Source of the DNA: Arenicola marina
Taxonomy: Eukaryota > Annelida > Polychaeta > Arenicolidae
Direction of reading: 5' to 3'
Assembly (NCBI GenBank): GCA_964019135.1
Contig: OZ025248.1
Span: forward strand, 18,173,574 to 18,237,573
DNA length: 64,000 nt
Of the stretch, positions 22,400 through 33,200 are shown piece by piece (position 1 is the stretch's first letter; each line of letters begins with the position of its first letter). The position numbers and the translations under genes are program-made. Under the pieces are notes generated by a model, which was not told the origin of the DNA, did no database searches, and saw nothing but the letters and a program-made list of their open reading frames with translations.

Positions 22400-25300
22400 G
22401 CAGTCAACGGCAGAGACAATACTGTAGCCGTAACCATTAGCAACGTCCAGACGAGAATTGAGCCTGACAGCGGTGCAGAAGTGAACATCATGGATGAACA
22501 TCAGTTTAAGGCACTCATTAACAGATCAAGGGAGAGAATCACATTGGATAACAGCAGAGTAAAAGTCACCACACTGCAAACGGAGCTGCTGGTAAAAGGG
22601 GAATTCAAGACACATATCCAGAACGAGACAAGAGGAGCACTGGCAAAAATTATCGTCGTGCGAGGGAGGATTAACTGCCCACCACTCATCAGCGAAAAAA
22701 AACCTCACAGACCTGGGGATGTTGGAGATCAGGCCAGATGGATCGCTCGCTGAACCTAACAACCTGGGCCTGAAAGGTGAAGACCTAAGAGTTGGGACAG
22801 TGAAAGACGTCACTATCCAAGGCATTCTTGACCAACATTGTGAAATCTTTGAAGGCATTGGCAAGATCAGAGACAACAAGAGGGATAAGGACATCTATGC
22901 CAAATTCCGCATGAAACCAGAAGCAGTGCCAGTGGCGCAGAAGCCAAGGCCAGTACCTTATTACTTGAGGGACCCTCTAAAGAAATGGCTGCAGCAAGGC
23001 CTTGAGAATGAAATATTCGAAGAAGTGCCACAAGGTGAACCAGTCAAGTGGTGCTCACCACTTGTGGTGCAACCCAAACCAAGATTCGGCAACGTCCCGC
23101 AGGATCAGCTGCAACCGCAGATGATTAGAGCCAGCCTGGACATGCGAGTACCTAACAAGTGCATGGAAAGAAATCGCATCACACCAAGCCCAGTGATAGA
23201 GGATTTCACGCATAAATTCCATGAGTGCCAAATCTTCTCGAAACTGGACATGAACCAGGGGTACCATCAACTACTCCTGGATCCAGAATCAAGAACGGTC
23301 GCAACGTTCAGCACGCCATGGGGCAATATGCGAGCTAAAAGATTGGTCTTTGGAGCCAAATCCTCACAAGATCTGTTTGATGAGACAATTTACAGGATTT
23401 TTGGCGACATACCGTTATGCCTCAATCAACGAGATGATATTCTGCTAGGAGGGCGCAACAGGGAGGAACACAACAGGACTCTAGAGGCAGTTCTACAACG
23501 GGCAACTGACTTTGGAATTACATTCAACCGAGAGAAGTGTCGATTCGGAGTCGAAGAAATCGAGTTCTATGGATGTAAATTCACCAAGGACGGATTGAGA
23601 CCATCGCCAGACAAGGTCACGGCTGTCCAGCAGTGCAAGCAGCCAGAGTCGAAAGAAGCGGTCAGAAGCTTCTTAGGGATGACAGGATACCTTGCAAAGT
23701 TTATTCCCAGGTACACATCTCTCACAGAACCTATCAGGAAACTCACCTTGAACGACACCAAGTTCCACTGGGGACGGGACGAGAACAAGGCTTTCTTAAG
23801 ATTAAAGGAAAGCATCACTCACGAAGACACTATGGCTTTCTTCAACCCGGCCAAAGCAATAATGGTCCGAGTGGAAGCCAGCTACCACGAAGGATTATCA
23901 GCCGGTCTATTCCAACCAAGCGGGAAGGGATGGCAGCCGGTTCATTTCATCAGCAGGACGATGACTCCCACAGAGAAGAGGTACAGCCAAACCGAGAAAG
24001 ATGCACTAGCCATCAAATGGGCCAAAGATAGGCTCAAGATGTACCTATTGGGGGCACCAAGGTTCAGGATCATCACAGCGCACAAGCCTCTTCTGCCGCT
24101 ATTCAACAAAGCTACAGCCAAACTTCCACCAAGGATCGAGAAGTGGGTAATGGACATGCAGGATGTGGACTATGAACTAGTCTATGAACCAGGAAAGGAC
24201 GAACAAGATCCACTGGATTTCCTGTCGAGACACCCACTGCCAGAAACAGAAGACGATGCCACAGAATGCATTATCAAACAAATCGTTGTGAGAGAACATG
24301 CCATCGTTATGGATCGTATCAAGGAAGAGACAACGAAGGACCAGCAACTTCAGAAGCTAAAGGAGAGAATCCTGAAAGGTGACTGGGATTATCACAGGAG
24401 AGATCCTGACATCATGCCATTCTATTCAATTAGAAATGAACTGTACTCCTGTGAAGACCTAATCTTTAGAATGAACCAGATTGTTATTCCCAGGACTCTG
24501 CAAAGGAAAGTCATCAAAGCTGCCCACAGTCTGGGGCACCTTGGAATCACCAAAACGAAGCAAATGCTGAGGGACAAATATTGGTTTCCATCATTAAACA
24601 ACATGGTCGAAGAAAATTTAAACCAATGCTACGAGTGTAAAGTGGCCACAAAACAACACCGGCAAGAACTGGTCAAGATGACGCCCATACCAGACAACCC
24701 ATGGGAGGTTATCTCCATAGACTTTGGAGGACCATACCCGGATGGTCACTACAACCTAGTCGCGGTTGACAAGCGGACAAGATACCCCAAGGTCGAGACG
24801 ACGTACACTACTGCGTTTAAGACTACGAAAGAGAAATTGAAGAAGATGTTTGCAACACACGGAACACCGAGACAACTGGAATCGGATAACGGGCCACCCT
24901 TCAATTCAAAGGAGTTTGCCGAGTTTGCCAAAGAAGAAGGATTCCATCACCACAGAGTCACACCGGATCATGCAAGAGCAAATGGCGAGGCCGAGAGCTT
25001 CATGAAAATGCTCAACAAGACGGAACAGATCGCCCAGTTACAATCGCGTGACAGGAAAAATGCAATCCAAGACATGCTGGTGGGTTATCGCTCTACCCCA
25101 CACGCGGCAACCGGTGTTAGTCCGTATAGAGCACTCATGAGATAGAATGTCAGAACGAAATTGGACCACCAGACCAGATGGGAGGAGGAAATTTGCGCTA
25201 CTGACGCCACTATCAGTGAACGAGATAAACAATATAAGGAGAAGCTCGGCTTGAAGTCGGATGGGAGAAACACCAAAGAGCACAACTTTATTGTGGGAGA

Positions 25301-25700
25301 CTATGTTCTTCTGAAACAAGCAAAAAGAAACAAGTGGGCGACTGCCTTCGAACCATCGTTTTATATCATTCATAGAATTGATGGATCATCTATCGCTGCC
25401 AGGAGGGTGACAGATGGGCGAGATGTATACCGAGATGCAAGCCATTTTAAATTGGTGAACGCTGTCATTCAAAATGCTGATGATTCACATGCCACAGATT
25501 GGAGGGAGAAAGTTCTATCAGAGGCAAGGGAGGAGGAATACCAGACCCAACAGCCGAACGATGCAGAGTGCATGCGGTCTGAGGAGACAACTACATCCGA
25601 CGGCCCGAATCCTGAACCACAGACACGTGGAGATGCAGGAATCGACCCAAGGCCAATCCGGGACAGGCGAAAGCCTCTATACTTAAAAGACTATATTGTG
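22400..25700 (+). pseudogene. pol region (protease, RT, RNase H, integrase fossil)
   Basis: Aspartic protease active site region (PDSGAEVNIM) near 22465; reverse transcriptase about 22930-23560 with KLDMNQGYHQLLLDPES; RNase H about 23800-24210; integrase zinc-binding H2C2 motif about 24520-24660; integrase core about 24690-25140 with the NGEAESFMKML helix; then an integrase C-terminal region. Domain order RT-RNaseH-integrase defines Ty3/gypsy. The phrase YEPGKDEQDPLDFLSRHPLP is common in the Mag/K02A2.6-like group. Confidence 0.85.
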
Positions 25701-25923
25701 TAGCGTTGGAAGACGATACACTCCTACCACATTGGACCATAAACATTAATGGCAACCTGTTCATATATAACCCCACACTGGATTATTAGTTAAGCAGACC
25801 AAGGATACGATTACTACTGTAGTTGTTAGTTAAAGAGTCGCATGCAGATGTAGTAAACAGACGATTATGTAACTCACTGATAACAGCTAGTGTTTAGTTA
25901 GTTTTGCTAAGGGTCTTATCTCT

Positions 25924-25940
25924 TAAAAGACGGGGAAAAA
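25924..25940 (+). promoter_or_regulatory. Polypurine tract of the LTR element
   Basis: AAAAGACGGGGAAAAA lies directly before the 3' LTR, where the plus-strand primer of an LTR element is expected. Confidence 0.75.
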
Positions 25941-26060
25941 TGTAGTATCCCGAGTTATCGGTTTCTTTCAAGAGACTAATTATCGGGTACAATCCGGGCG
26001 ATAATAAAGTGTTTTTACAGTAGAATCTGAGAAGCGTGGTTTATATCAGAAGACACTTCA
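25941..26060 (+). repeat. 3' LTR of the Ty3/gypsy element
   Basis: The same 120 bases as the 5' LTR by eye. Module H continues directly after it. Confidence 0.9.
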
Positions 26061-26390
26061 GAGTGGAGTGTGTGACTCGGGAGAAATGATGTCTGCTCAC
26101 CCGGAAGAAGGAACCACTCAGCTACACAATGCACCACAGCTTATGTTAACCAATCCTAGCTGTTAACCCACCGCTGAACATTCTCATAGCGACAGTGCCG
26201 GCACGGATGCAATGTGATGCGTGCTGCGATTCAGCCTACCACAACTCAATGTGTGCTCCTTAAGGACGTCACCAAGACACTGTTACAAGATACGGAAATA
26301 CTACGAATTAATGACTTCAGAGTTACCATTAACATTAACAGCTGCTCGATCATGTTATCCATTCACCTCGGCCTCAAGTATATGCAACCA
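26061..26390 (+). repeat. Module H, unit 2, part after the LTR element
   Basis: Continues the match to module H of other units but skips the 250-base stretch with TTTAGATTATATGT that follows in units 1 and 3 (an internal deletion near 26215). Confidence 0.7.
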
Positions 26391-26545
26391 GCCACCGCCA
26401 CCGCCATTGGCACCGCCATTGCCACCGCCACCGCCATTGGCACCGCCATTGCCACCGCCACCGCCATTGGCACCGCCACCACCATCGCCACTTGCACTAG
26501 CACCGCCGCCGTCACTGGCACTATCACCGCCACCGCCGTAACCAC
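26390..26545 (+). repeat. Module I: CCACCG tract, unit 2
   Basis: Shorter than in unit 1, and built of a 30-base repeat containing ATTGGCACCGCCATTGCC (three copies) before reverting to simple CCACCG. Frames through it are compositional. Confidence 0.85.
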
Positions 26546-26549
26546 CGTT

Positions 26550-27242
26550 ATTCATACGTTAACCGTGAACCGTCTCTTTCATACAAAGCCTACCAACTAC
26601 GCTATGATATCACCCACAGCTTCTCAGTGCTCATGCCAGCTCCCTTCAGAGCTGACGACCCGAGCCTCGCTTTTTGCTATATATAATGCAACTCTATTTC
26701 CACGGGTACTACGAGGCAGCGAGGAAGGGAAAACACTCCTGTAGGGAGACATCTCATCCCCATCCTCCCCGTTTGCATTCATCTCCGGACAAGGCATCAG
26801 CAATCGAGGGCAGTTTGTGATGAGTGGAGGGTGATAGGGTGGGTGGGGGTGGGGGTGTGGTGGATGGCAACATTTAACGTGTCGCCCTCTACCGATGGTC
26901 GTCTACACTGCACGCCTCTTTCTGGCACCCATGGTGATGTAGGTCGTAAGCTGCAGGATTAACGACCAAACCCTGCCCTCTATTCACCCAGTGCCTTATT
27001 AATCGGTTAGACTGCAGCAGACCGCGCTTCATGCTATTAACCCAGTCACCGTCCAGGACGGAGGCCGGATATAAACTATACGGAACAGTTTCCTGTCGTG
27101 TGTATGTTTTATGCCACATATGGGCTAATGCAGGCCAAGAATGCCGGGGACAGAGATGAAAGGGTAAAGCGGCCCGAGACATAGGTGGGCGCTTAAAGCC
27201 GCAGACTGTTGGTCTGCACTTGATTCCTCGCCCTGTTAAGGG
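26550..27242 (+). repeat. Module J, unit 2
   Basis: Matches the reverse of 53540-54300 over nearly all its length and 38730-39500. It includes a GGTGGGTGGGGGTGGGGG stretch near 26839, a possible G-quadruplex former. The minus-strand frame at 26889-27254 has no recognisable domain. Confidence 0.7.
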
Positions 27243-28018
27243 CAGATGGTCCACATGTTACTGGTCCACCAGATGGCCCACATGTTACTGGTCCATCAGA
27301 CGGTCCACATGTTAGTAGTCGGTCAGAAGGTCCACATGGTACTGGTCCATCAGATGGTCCAAATGTTACTGGTCCATCAGATGGTCCACATGTTACTGGT
27401 CGATCGGATGGTCCACATGTTACTGGTCCGTCAGCTGGTTCACATGTTATTGGTCCATCAGATGGTCCACATGTTACTGGTCCATCAGATGGTCCACTTG
27501 TTTCTGGTCCTTCAGATCTTCCAAATGTTACTGGTCCATCAGATGGTCCACATGTTACTGGTCCATCAGATGGTCCACATGTTACTGGTTTATCAGATGG
27601 TCCACTTGTTTCTGGTCCTTCAGATCTTCCACATGTTACTGGTCCATCAGATGGTCCACTTGTTTCTGGTACTTCAGATCTTCCACATGTTACTGGTCCA
27701 TCAGATGGTCCACATGTTACTGGTCCATCAGAAAGTCCACATGTTACTGGTCAATCAGATGGTCCACATGTTACTGATCCATCAGATGGTCCACATGTTA
27801 CTGGTTCATCAGATTGTCCACCTGTTACTGGTCCATCAGATGGTTCACATGTTACTGGTTTATCAGATTGTCCACCTGTTACTGGTCCATCAGATGCTCC
27901 ACATGTTACTGGTTCATCAGATTTGTCACATGTTACTGGTCCATCAGATGGTCCACATGTTACTGGTCTATCAGATGGTCCACATGTTACTGGTCTATCA
28001 GATGGTCCACATGTTATT
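27243..28018 (+). repeat. Module K: 27-bp minisatellite, unit 2 (about 28 copies)
   Basis: The largest K array. Core GGTCCACATGTTACTGGTCC with sub-variants such as CCACTTGTTTCTGGTCCTTC that recur together with the next unit, suggesting block duplication of two to three units. A 330-codon plus frame and a shorter minus frame run through it only because the period is nine codons. Confidence 0.9.
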
Positions 28019-28110
28019 GGAGTGTGCGGGTGTGTGGTTCGAGCCCCACCTGTACACATGGATCTGCTCATACCGGAGATTATCATACCATGTCTATCTA
28101 GAGTATAGAG
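28019..28110 (+). pseudogene. tRNA-like fragment (B box only)
   Basis: GGTTCGAGCCC at 28036-28046 matches the RNA polymerase III B box (the T-loop of a tRNA). The upstream half is missing because the minisatellite abuts it. The inverted unit at 51822-51899 keeps both halves, so this is probably a truncated tRNA-derived sequence. Confidence 0.4.
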
Positions 28111-30080
28111 TAAAGAGTATGGAGTTACTCCCGGCCCATGGCTTCTCTCTATGTCTCTCTACTTCCCATTTTACCGATACGGCACAGTGTATGGCGTCCT
28201 ACTTAAACCCACTAACGTGTACTGTTTGCATGAACTGATGATTTTCATGAAACTCAAGTGATGTAGTAATTTTATATTGAGCATAGCATATTATAGTTAA
28301 TTGTAGTGTGATATAGTTAGTATAGTTAGCATAATCAGCATTCTCTCTCAATACATAGAGCCACAGTGACAATAGTCGGTTCCTGCTCTTTCGTCTATCG
28401 CGTGGTTCGGCGCGGCGGGGTTTGGTGGGGCGGGGTTTGGCGGGGTTTACTGGGGTTTGGCGGAGATTGGCGTTGTTTGGCGAGTGAATGTCTGTGAACC
28501 TCGGGGCGGAGAAGATTGAAGGTCCGTAGTGTCGCCCCGCGGAGTGAAGGACTGCCAGGATATGGATGGATAGGTTACACGCTTGATGACACTTCATGTT
28601 GAGGAATGGTACCAGTCCAACAAGCAACTGTTCCTGGCTCCGTGGGAACCATTCGGGGTGGTGAGGGGGGGGGGAGTGTGTGCAGGGTGTGGCCTATATA
28701 ACTCCGGGTGTTCTCTCATCCAATGGTGTCCAGCTCACTCGATCACACCGGTGTCTTTGCTCTCATGGGCCAGACCAACTACAGACCAACTTGGGTAATA
28801 TAATCTTCTTGATATGGTCACAATTGCAAGTTCACCTTGAGCTGCGGATCTCCACCATTCAAAATTGTGATGTATGATCAATGTATGATATGGGCCCCAA
28901 CACACGCCTGTGGAGAAATGCGATGCTGGATTAATGGCATTTACATGAAATAGGATATACCAAGCCTTGTCAATGACTACAGTGTAAATACTGTATCGTA
29001 GCCACTGGGAGCAGGCGGTGTCCCTTCCTCAAACAAATCAGAAACACGGCTTATGGTCGCGCATAACGACTCCCTAATACATGAAAGGCGATATGTCCCC
29101 ATAGGATTGGAACAAGAAAGCCTTGGGGTAAAACTAATTATTATCATCGGTAGGGTATTCTAGTCCCTCTCATGTTCATGTCCCTTTCGACTGCAGTCGC
29201 GACGATGACGGAGTTAGGTTTAATCGGAATATATCTTCATAAACATCCGCCACTCTTGTGAACCCTTTCACAGACTTCTCCACTCGATCAGTATACATCA
29301 ATATGTACCAAACCTTGATACTCGTCATTCGCCAGAGGCCGCGAGGAAAGGGCTACGGGGACTGCTACAGCTCGGCCCTACAACATTGCCCAACGCCCCT
29401 GTAACTGGCGCTATTGTTATAATACCCCGACATCAGAGCGTCCACATCGCCACCCAGCTCCCGTCGGAAGTCACCCATGCGTCTCCGCTTACTATAAGCC
29501 GAAGCCATCCCGCTGGGTTCAGCCACCGGAAAACGATAAAAACCCTCACTTTGTGTGGCATCTCATCTCGTCATTCTCCCCGTTAGTATTCACCAGACTG
29601 GATGAGGATCTCAGCCAGTAAGGACTGTTGTGAGTGTGGGAAGGGGGCGGGAGCGGGGGGGGGGGGGGGGGGGTGGCGGAGGGGAGAGAGGGCGATGGGA
29701 GAGGTATGACTCCTGTAGATGTGCCTTGTTGCCATCTAGCAAACGTCGCCTTCACTACTGGACCACGCGTATAGGTCCGATCCTAACGACATTGCGCAGG
29801 ATATCTCAAGGATATTATTTAGGATACCGCGCGATATACTCTCCCCTCTCGCCAGCCTCCACCGTTGACCAACGGGAGCACGGATACAGGGCGACAGCTG
29901 TTGTCTCCCAATATGACCATGATAAGGTTAAGTTTGACAGGTTTACTCCTCGTTACGGGCACTTGGACGACAGGTTGCTGGTCTCCATGGGGAGGCAACT
30001 TTACCGATATAGCGGCGACCATTTTGGCACTTACACGTCCCTCACTGACGCTAACGGTTTACCTAAATAAACATAAACAT
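28110..30080 (+). repeat. Module M, unit 2
   Basis: About 2 kb matched by the reverse of 48470-51770. Contents in order: an AT-rich part, a short GGGGCGGGGTTTGG repeat (28410-28470), a stretch with one copy of the GGGCCCCAACACACGCC unit that is amplified in the inverted copy, a part containing GCGTCCACATCGCCACCCAG, a G run of about 18 near 29657-29675, and a stretch ending in CGGGCACTTGGACGACAGG. Minor open frames are not kept in the inverted copy. Confidence 0.7.
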
Positions 30081-30530
30081 TTCATCTTATATTCGTCTTA
30101 TATTAGTAAACATCATACCGCACTATATCGAACACTATTAAATGAATTACATGTTTAACAGTTAAAATATGATGAATCCAGCACCTTCATGTATAGCATG
30201 AAGATAATAAACATGATAACAAAACATGATAAACATGATAAACATGGCAAAGTGAAAGCGAAACTACAGCATGAGATAAACCCGAAATAGTTATATTATA
30301 CTTATATTATACAACCACTATTTCACCGGTTACTCCTGTTGGCAGAGGAGTAATATATTTCGCGACTATCTAACATATAGTTTTGGACCATTCGGAGGAC
30401 ATGTGGTAGAATTATGTTATCCCCCGCCAACGGCTGTAACATATGCCTGGCGGATCGGCCGGTTTTACAGCTTAGCCAATTCTTTATAGAATGTCATAGT
30501 AAGAAACTTCATCTTTGAAGAAAAGAATGC
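30080..30530 (+). repeat. Module N, unit 2
   Basis: Matches 10140-10555 (TGAATTACATGTTTAACAGT, CACCTTCATGTATAGCATGA). It has a small local repeat of AACATGATAA near 30207-30245. Confidence 0.65.
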
Positions 30531-30705
30531 ACGTTGATAAACATGCGCGTTGATAAGAACGCACGTCAATGAGAACGTTGATAAGAATGCACGTCGATAA
30601 GAACGTGCGTTGATAAGAATGCACGTCGATAAGAATGCACTTCGATAAGAATGCACGTCGATAAGAATGCACGTCGATAAGAATGCACGTTGATTAGATA
30701 TGCAC
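30530..30705 (+). repeat. 16-bp minisatellite, unit 2
   Basis: About eleven copies of a 16-base unit (GCACGTCGATAAGAAT) in the position that holds the 37-bp array in unit 1 and the inverted unit. Unit 1 has CATCGTTGATAAGATTCTAA at 10529-10548, which looks like the single-copy ancestor. So this array arose locally in unit 2. Confidence 0.85.
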
Positions 30706-30769
30706 GTTAGAATGCACATTGATCAGAATTGACACTTTTGTGAAGAATCTAAATACTTTCTTGCGAATG

Positions 30770-30975
30770 AGCTCTTGTTGTTCTCGATGTTACTCTGCCC
30801 TAGGCACCCCGATTCGCTGCCAACAGTGAAGGCATCACTCGGACAGGACCTACTGCCCACACCTCTCTCGGGAATGACGTTGGGCGACGGTGACCCACCG
30901 CCTGCCTGTGTCTTAATTCATGTTGTTTCTTGTGCCGAATTGTTTCTTGTGCCGAATGATCCGCCAGCGTCGGAT
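30770..30975 (+). repeat. Module P, unit 2 (internally deleted)
   Basis: Joins the first 50 bases of module P (CGCTGCCAACAGTGAAGGCA) directly to its end (CTCGGACAGGACCTACTGCC). About 300 bases present at 11150-11460 are missing. Confidence 0.75.
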
Positions 30976-31135
30976 GTTCCGGATGTGCCGCATGTCCCAG
31001 ATACCGCCTTGAAATGTTTCGGGTCTTCCAGATGTCCCAGATGTCCCAGATGTCCCGCATGCTGATGTCCCAGATGTTCTGGATGTCTCTCATGTTCCCG
31101 ATGTCCTGGATGCCCTGGGTGTCCCAGATTTCTTG
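30975..31135 (+). repeat. Module Q: 9-bp repeat, unit 2
   Basis: Degenerate GATGTCCCA/GATGTCCCG repeats, for example CCAGATGTCCCAGATGTCCC near 31029. Shorter than at 46890-47345. Confidence 0.75.
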
Positions 31136-31149
31136 TTTTTTTTTGGAGA

Positions 31150-31735
31150 ACTGGATATATTGACAAAGGAACAGGAAGAATGCAGGGAGAGAATGGATTG
31201 ACAAGGGAATAGGAAGACTGTAGGGAGAGGGTGGATGGATAGGGAAACAGGTAAACTGTAGGGAGAGGATGGATTGACAAAGAACAGGAAAAATGCAGGG
31301 AGAGAATGAATTGTTGACAAGGGATCAGGAAGAATGTAGGGAGAGGATGGCTGGATAGGGAAACAGGAAGACTGTAGGGAGAGGATGGATTGACACAGGA
31401 ACAGGAACAATGCAGGGAGAGAATGGATTGACAAGGAAATAGGAAGACTGTAGGGAAAGGATGGATGGTAAGGGAAACAGGAAGACTGTAGGGAGAGGAT
31501 GGATTGACAAAGGAACAGGAACAATGCAGGGAGAGAATGGATTGACAAGGAAATAGGAAGACTGTAGGGAAAGGATGAATGGTAAGGAAAACAGGAGGAC
31601 TGCAGAGATGGAATGGATGGATAGAGGAAAGGGAAGAGTGCAGTTAGAGGATGGATGGATAGGAAAACAGCAAGACTGTAGAGCGAGGATGACAAAGGAA
31701 CAGGAAGACTGTATGGATATGATGGATTGACAACA
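31150..31735 (+). repeat. Module R: 38-bp minisatellite with higher-order structure
   Basis: About fifteen units related to the 11827-12690 array but diverged and organised. Three variants follow each other, one with GGAACAGGAACAATGCAGGG, one with GGAAATAGGAAGACTGTAGG, one with GGGAAACAGGAAGACTGTAG, and the triplet repeats with a period near 114 bases (clear at 31390-31570). Minus-strand frames of 120-219 codons are compositional. Confidence 0.85.
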
Positions 31736-31840
31736 GTGCAGATGACCACCGCGATGCGTGTCCTATATTTCTACCATAGCCAATGTAAGTGTTTTAAGTA
31801 AGAGTTACACAATGCAGGCCATGTTTTGATATCAACACTG
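31735..31840 (+). repeat. Module A, unit 3: only the last 100 bases
   Basis: Directly after the minisatellite the sequence matches 2570-2660 (CAACAGTG..AATGACCAGCGCGATG in unit 1). About 2.6 kb of module A is missing between R and this point. The join lies in a short shared stretch resembling TTGACAACAG/TTGGTCAACAG, consistent with recombination at short homology. Confidence 0.65.
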
Positions 31841-32370
31841 GGGTGTTTATCCAAGTCTGCGTCAGGGCGAAAGCTCCTGAGGTTTTAGCCAAAGCAAAAC
31901 TAGAAGACCGACAAGAGGGGAGGAAAGATGGATGGCCTTTTAGCATCGAATTTAATCCCACACGCACCGTAACAATAGTCTATTTTTTATGCATATCCTT
32001 ATTGATAACCGTGTTACATCCTTCCGTGTCCGTTGCTGTCCATATCGAATGTGCGATTAAAGCGTAGAGCCGGTCTTTATGCGTGTTTTATGATGCTCAA
32101 TCCGTTCCCACTCCGTCACCCACGCCCTCCGTAAGGCTGAAAGACGAGACGATTTCACAATGACAGGCCACATGGCACGTTCTGATGGATCAGCTGCCCG
32201 GCACGTGTGAAATTGGTTCCTTGTCGATAGCTGGTTCTCTGTCTGCGCAAGAAAACAAAACGTCCAAGGATGGGATTAGTATTTTTCTTTGCTAATCTCT
32301 CATTTCCTTCAAGTTTATACCACGTTCCATCATTCAGGTTTCTCGGGCGTGAAATGCAGGTGACAATGCA
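31840..32370 (+). repeat. Module B (left arm), unit 3
   Basis: Matches 2650-3200. The CRE is lost here by a small deletion (GAGACGATTTCACAATGAC near 32145). It pairs with the right arm at 37370-37860. Confidence 0.75.
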
Positions 32371-33200
32371 TTAAGCCTCCTGGCGAGTCAGTCTACCTTC
32401 ATGAGTGTTTCTTCCAAAGGACTGGCGGCCCCTTGCTCCGCTCGGTGGGATGGGTCTTTTGTAATGTGACGAATATTTATATCATCAGAGCGGCGAGAGA
32501 TAACATCTGTGATGGGGCCAACAGGAAGAAATGTCGACTGCCAGTAATCCTATGCCAGAATGGCCCGACAAGGGATGAAAAACTCCACAACCTAATTGTA
32601 TCACGTTTCATTCGTCGTGGAAAAGGTAATTTTTTACCGCCAGTTGCCAGGCTATGGCAGACGCCGGGACCTGTCCTAACTGGCTGGCCGGACCTGACAC
32701 ACGGACCTCTCCAGACACATTGGGGAACTAATATCACATTGACCGTACAATGGCCGCTTCAACTCTGTTAGAGACCTCTACAACAGATTTAAGGACGCCT
32801 TACCGCGCATTATAATATGATCGTCAGTTGCTACTTGGTCGCCATTTCTTTCATGCCTTGATATAATTATCATAGGGCAAGGAAGAAAAACACGTTTAAA
32901 GTTTTCGGAATAGTTCTGAGACGGCGGTCGCCCATCAAATGCATTACTCTGCGTACTCGCCATCAGTAATCGTAGCTGAATGTAGTAGGAAGGCAATACT
33001 CCTCGGCTGTTCATGGTAATTTAACATGTAAGGTAATGCATTTATCTGCCTGCCCTCGTATATTCTCTCCCCCTTCAAAGTAATTGTATATTCCTTGGAC
33101 GCACAAAACACTTTAATACAAATGTCCCATGAGGTCTCACAATGTTCAAACTGGATACTCACAGCCGAGACACTGGAGCAACATTGCATAAACAAACCCC
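32370..33200 (+). repeat. Modules C and D, unit 3 (fullest copy)
   Basis: Matches 40260-41025 in reverse with high similarity and 16130-16840. It contains the whole module D, including CATCAAATGCATTACTCTGC (32933) and TAAGGTAATGCATTTATCTG (33031), an internal small inverted repeat about 90 bases apart. Confidence 0.75.

Larger units (their letters stand above)
21063..26060 (+). mobile_element. Mag-like Ty3/gypsy LTR retrotransposon (broken)
   Basis: A 5.0-kb LTR retrotransposon, complete from LTR to LTR, in module H of unit 2. Order: 120-bp LTR, leader, gag with two zinc knuckles, protease, reverse transcriptase, RNase H, integrase, polypurine tract, 120-bp LTR. No envelope-like region was seen. 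The flank GAGTGGAGTG (21053-21062 and 26061-26070) is itself two GAGTG copies, so a 5-bp duplication typical of the family fits. Very short LTRs and the paired zinc knuckles point to the Mag lineage. By eye the LTRs are identical, so the insertion is recent. The coding part carries about three breaks, so this copy is not active. Confidence 0.9.

Noticed and set aside
27246-28238. A 330-codon frame with a nine-residue repeat (MVHMLLVHQ type)
   Set aside because: A 27-base period keeps frames open on both strands. Copy number ranges from 1 to 28 between units and there is no start context or conserved flank.
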